A stretch of DNA of 64,000 nucleotides, from the NCBI RefSeq assembly GCF_000828635.1, contig NZ_AP012547.1, forward strand, positions 2,108,001-2,172,000, given 5' to 3'. The DNA comes from Sulfuritalea hydrogenivorans sk43H. Its GTDB lineage: Bacteria > Pseudomonadota > Gammaproteobacteria > Burkholderiales > Rhodocyclaceae. The position numbers and the translations under genes are program-made. Below are positions 61,179-64,000 of the stretch, one piece after another (the stretch's first letter is position 1; the number at the start of each line of letters is the position of its first letter). The notes below the pieces were generated by a model. That model had not been told where the DNA came from and made no database searches. It saw nothing but the letters and a program-made list of their open reading frames with translations.

Positions 61179-63481
61179 ATACCATGGACCAACCCACCCA
61201 GGCTGTCGACAGCAAAAAGAAAACCACCGATCGCGACCAGGAAAGCCGTCGCCGCCTGCGTCATCTCGAACTGCTGCTGGAAGTCACGCGCCGCATGGCG
61301 AGCTATGGCACGCTCGATGAAGTCCTGCAGGCACTGGTGGAGATGACCACCACCGAGCTGAATGCAGAACGCGGATCGTTGTTCCTCAACGACCCCGACA
61401 CCAATGAGCTGTATTCGCGCGTGGCGCAAGGCAACATCCAGCGCGAGATCCGCATCCTGAACACCAGCGGCGTGGCAGGCTACGTGTATACCGCGGGCGA
61501 GGCGCTGATCATCCATGACGCCTATGCCGACGAACGATTCAACCGCTCGATCGACGAACAGACCGGATTCACGACGCACAACATTCTTTGCGTGCCGATC
61601 AAGACGGTCAAGGGCGAGATCATCGGCGTGGCGCAGACGCTCAACAAACGCACCGGCAAGTTCACCAAGCAGGACCTGAACCTGCTCGAAGCGATGACCA
61701 GCCAGGGCACGCTGGCACTGCAAAGCGCGCAGTTCATCGAGCGCATGCAGGCCATCCGTCGCCAGGAAATGGAGTTCATCGACGTCGTCTCCGAGGTCAC
61801 CGCCGACATCAAGCTCGGCTCCCTTCTGCAAAAGGTCATGGGCGAAGCGACGCGCCTGCTCAATGCCGAGCGCTCGACCCTGTTCCTCAATGACGAGAAG
61901 ACCAGCGAGCTGTGGTCGGAGGTTGGCCAGGGCCTGGAGTCGGTGCAGATCCGCCTGCCCAATCATCTGGGCATCGCCGGCGCCGTGTTCACCTCGGGCA
62001 AGGCGATCAACATTCCCTACGCCTACGCCGACCTGCGCTTCAATCCGGCCTTCGACAAGAAAACCGGTTATTTCACGCGCTCGATTCTCTGCGTGCCCAT
62101 CGTCAACAAGCACGGCAAGGTGATCGGCGTCACGCAGGTGCTGAACAAGCGCGGCGGCCCCTTCACCGGCGAGGACGAATCACGTTTGCGCGCCTTTACC
62201 GCGCAGATTTCGATCGCTCTGGAAAATGCCAAGCTGTTCGCCGACGTGCAGAACATGAAGAACTACAACGAGGCGATGCTGGAGTCGATGTCGAATGCGG
62301 TGATCACGCTCGACGAAAGCGAACGCATTGCCACCTGCAACGCTGCCGGCCTGCGCATCCTGCGCGTGCACCCGCCGCAGATTCTGCAAAAGCCCGCCGC
62401 CGAATTCTTCGCCGGCAGCAATGTGTGGATAGCCGAAAAGCTGAAGCGCGTAGCCGAAACGCAAGCCACCGAACTGGCGATGGAGGCGGAACTGATCGTC
62501 GGTGAAGACAAGCTGTCGGTCAATCTGACTGCCCTGCCTCTGCTGTCAATGGAGAAGAAACGCCTCGGCTCGATGCTTATGCTGGAGGATATCTCCAGCG
62601 AGAAACGCATGCGGTCGACCATGTCACGCCTGATGGATCCAGGCATCGCCGACCAGATGCTGGCTGGCGGTGTCGACACCCTGGGCGGCAAGAACGTGCA
62701 AGCCACGGTGCTTTTTTCCGATATACGCGGCTTCACCACGATCACCGAACAACTCGGTGCCCAGGGCACCGTGGCACTGCTCAACGAATACTTCACGCTG
62801 ATGGTCGACTGCATTCAGCGCGAGGCCGGGTTCCTCGACAAATTCATCGGCGACGCTGTCATGGCCGCCTTCGGCATCCCGGTCGGCCACGATGACGACG
62901 CCGACCGCGCGGTGCGCACCGCAATTTCCATGATCCGCGAGTTGTGGACCTGGAACAAGCTGCGCGTGAGCGAAGGCAAGTTGCCGGTCGACATCGGCAT
63001 CGGTCTCAATACCGACAATGTGGTTTCCGGAACCATCGGGTCCAAGAAACGCATGGATTACACCATCATCGGCGACGGCGTGAACCTTGCCGCCCGGCTC
63101 GAGTCGGCCTGCAAGCAGTATGGCAGCCACATTCTCGTCAGCGAGTTCACCTACAAGGCCCTGAAGACAACCTACTTCAGCCGCGAGCTGGACCTGGTGG
63201 TGGTGAAGGGCAAGACCAGGCCGGTGGCGATCTACGAAATCCTCGACTACCACACGGAAGAAAGCTATCCACAGATGATCGATGCCCTGCGCCATTTCAA
63301 GTCCGGGCTGGTGAAGTACCGGCAGCAGAAATGGACTGATGCAATGGGCGAGTTCAACGAGGTCCTGTCCCTCAACGCGAACGACAAGGCGGCAAAACTT
63401 TACATCGAGCGCTGCCAGCACTTCCTCGCCAGCCCGCCCGGCGATGACTGGGACGGCGTCTGGGTGATGGAATCCAAATAG
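61175..63481 (+). CDS. GAF-GAF-PAS-adenylate cyclase (class III)
   Basis: 768 aa cytoplasmic cyclase with the domain order of cyanobacterial CyaB-type enzymes. GAF1 about 45-190, GAF2 about 225-355; GAF2 carries an N-K...F-x3-D-E motif (N324, K325, F330, D334, E335), GAF1 a partial one, both suggestive of cyclic-nucleotide binding. PAS about 365-475. Class III catalytic domain about 505-690: metal Asp516 (LFSDIRGF) and Asp560 (FIGDAVMA), adenine-type Lys556 and Asp628, transition-state Asn637 and Arg641. All needed residues are present. C-terminal TPR-like tail. Confidence 0.92.
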   Translation: MNTMDQPTQAVDSKKKTTDRDQESRRRLRHLELLLEVTRRMASYGTLDEVLQALVEMTTTELNAERGSLFLNDPDTNELYSRVAQGNIQREIRILNTSGVAGYVYTAGEALIIHDAYADERFNRSIDEQTGFTTHNILCVPIKTVKGEIIGVAQTLNKRTGKFTKQDLNLLEAMTSQGTLALQSAQFIERMQAIRRQEMEFIDVVSEVTADIKLGSLLQKVMGEATRLLNAERSTLFLNDEKTSELWSEVGQGLESVQIRLPNHLGIAGAVFTSGKAINIPYAYADLRFNPAFDKKTGYFTRSILCVPIVNKHGKVIGVTQVLNKRGGPFTGEDESRLRAFTAQISIALENAKLFADVQNMKNYNEAMLESMSNAVITLDESERIATCNAAGLRILRVHPPQILQKPAAEFFAGSNVWIAEKLKRVAETQATELAMEAELIVGEDKLSVNLTALPLLSMEKKRLGSMLMLEDISSEKRMRSTMSRLMDPGIADQMLAGGVDTLGGKNVQATVLFSDIRGFTTITEQLGAQGTVALLNEYFTLMVDCIQREAGFLDKFIGDAVMAAFGIPVGHDDDADRAVRTAISMIRELWTWNKLRVSEGKLPVDIGIGLNTDNVVSGTIGSKKRMDYTIIGDGVNLAARLESACKQYGSHILVSEFTYKALKTTYFSRELDLVVVKGKTRPVAIYEILDYHTEESYPQMIDALRHFKSGLVKYRQQKWTDAMGEFNEVLSLNANDKAAKLYIERCQHFLASPPGDDWDGVWVMESK

Positions 63482-63628
63482 CCGACGCGAGCTTGCGCAA
63501 CCGGGCTTTGCCGAAGTGCTCCGGAGGCTGGCTGCATAGTCGGCCGGACCTGCCGCGAATTGATCGCGAAGACGCGCTTATTTTGGCCATAATCACGCCA
63601 TAGCGCCGCCCCTACCGGAGTCGATCAA

Positions 63629-64000
63629 ATGCAAGCTGCTGCAGCCGGACCCATGCCAGAACAGTTCCAGACGATCATCGACTGTTTCCCCGGCGGCGTG
63701 TCCATTTTCAATGCCAAGCTTGAGATGGTGGCATGCAACCGGATGTTCCGCGACCTGCTCGAATTTCCGGACGAGCTGTTTGCGCAGGGGCGCCCTTCCT
63801 TCCACGCCCTGGTGCTGTTCAACGCAAAACGCGGCGAATACGGACCGGGAAACCCCGAAGCGCAGGCGCTCGAAGCCTGCGAACGGGCGCGCAACATGCA
63901 GCCGCACGTCTTCGAACGCACGCGACCCAACGGCAAGACCCTTGAGATTCGCGGAGCCCCCCTTCCTGACGGCGGCTTTGTCACCATCTATACGGACGTC
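63629..64000 (+). CDS. PAS-domain signalling protein (3' truncated by window)
   Basis: First 124 residues only. TIIDCFPGGVSIFNAKLEMV, then MFRDLLEFPDELFAQG, then RPNGKTLEIRGAPLPDGG is the PAS_7-type domain found at the N-terminus of hybrid kinases and GGDEF/EAL proteins. Output domain is beyond the window. ATG follows GGAG at 8 bases. The 147-bp spacer from the cyclase gene shows no gene. Confidence 0.85.
   Translation, partial: MQAAAAGPMPEQFQTIIDCFPGGVSIFNAKLEMVACNRMFRDLLEFPDELFAQGRPSFHALVLFNAKRGEYGPGNPEAQALEACERARNMQPHVFERTRPNGKTLEIRGAPLPDGGFVTIYTDV

Overview
The window is GC-rich and densely coded. It reads as a chromosomal segment of a Betaproteobacterium, probably Rhodocyclales or Sterolibacteriaceae-like. 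That placement is inferred from gene content (class II ribonucleotide reductase, branched-chain-type ABC uptake beside acyl-CoA enzymes, Xsc, FNR-like sites, very large hybrid kinases). No rRNA or other taxonomic marker is present, and the only RNA gene found is one tRNA-Arg(CCT). I see no complete insertion sequence, integrase, prophage or CRISPR array.

Layout. 1-7.6 kb holds mixed housekeeping and stress genes: the end of a FixJ-type regulator, a methyltransferase, a TSUP exporter, an EAL/HDOD protein, an HflX GTPase, a fluoroacetate-dehalogenase-like hydrolase and a GST. 8.4-10.5 kb is a decayed toxin-antitoxin patch: an antitoxin with a frameshifted PemK/MazF-like toxin, an orphan HTH antitoxin in the same frame, a truncated SRAP (YedK/HMCES) gene, a 32-bp-arm hairpin, and an intact HI1419/HI1420-type pair with a palindromic operator. 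10.5-18.9 kb is a leftward acyl/aromatic-acid uptake operon: tetR-livG-livH-livM-livK-livF-acyl-CoA synthetase-enoyl-CoA hydratase. 19.0-25.3 kb is a leftward operon xsc-ThDP enzyme-BASS transporter-epimerase-SDR, with a divergent iclR. 26.2-33.3 kb runs rightward: a PQQ-type dehydrogenase, a MaoC-phosphotransacetylase fusion with acetate kinase, and nrdJ. Xsc makes acetyl phosphate and sulfite, so the adjacent Pta/AckA pair gives a plausible route for the acetyl phosphate.

33.3-51.9 kb is one leftward signalling operon of seven tightly packed genes behind an FNR-like box: a 1580-aa hybrid kinase, a 1082-aa membrane sensor with no transmitter (Cache-GAF-PAS-hemerythrin-PocR), a 1491-aa hybrid kinase with Hpt, a CheB-CheR fusion without CheA, a sensor ending at its PAS domain, a REC-HD-GYP protein and a REC-REC-kinase. 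This is the strongest candidate for an undescribed system. 52-64 kb holds small genes, an HDOD protein, Uup, the tRNA, an ankyrin protein, a DUF411-like protein, an FccB-like flavoprotein, and a coiled-coil protein coupled to a GAF-GAF-PAS adenylate cyclase.

Across the whole window runs a dispersed 21-bp repeat: 13 copies in both orientations. Seven lie in frame inside genes, mostly in linkers, and five of the six intergenic copies lie 2-24 bp past a stop codon.
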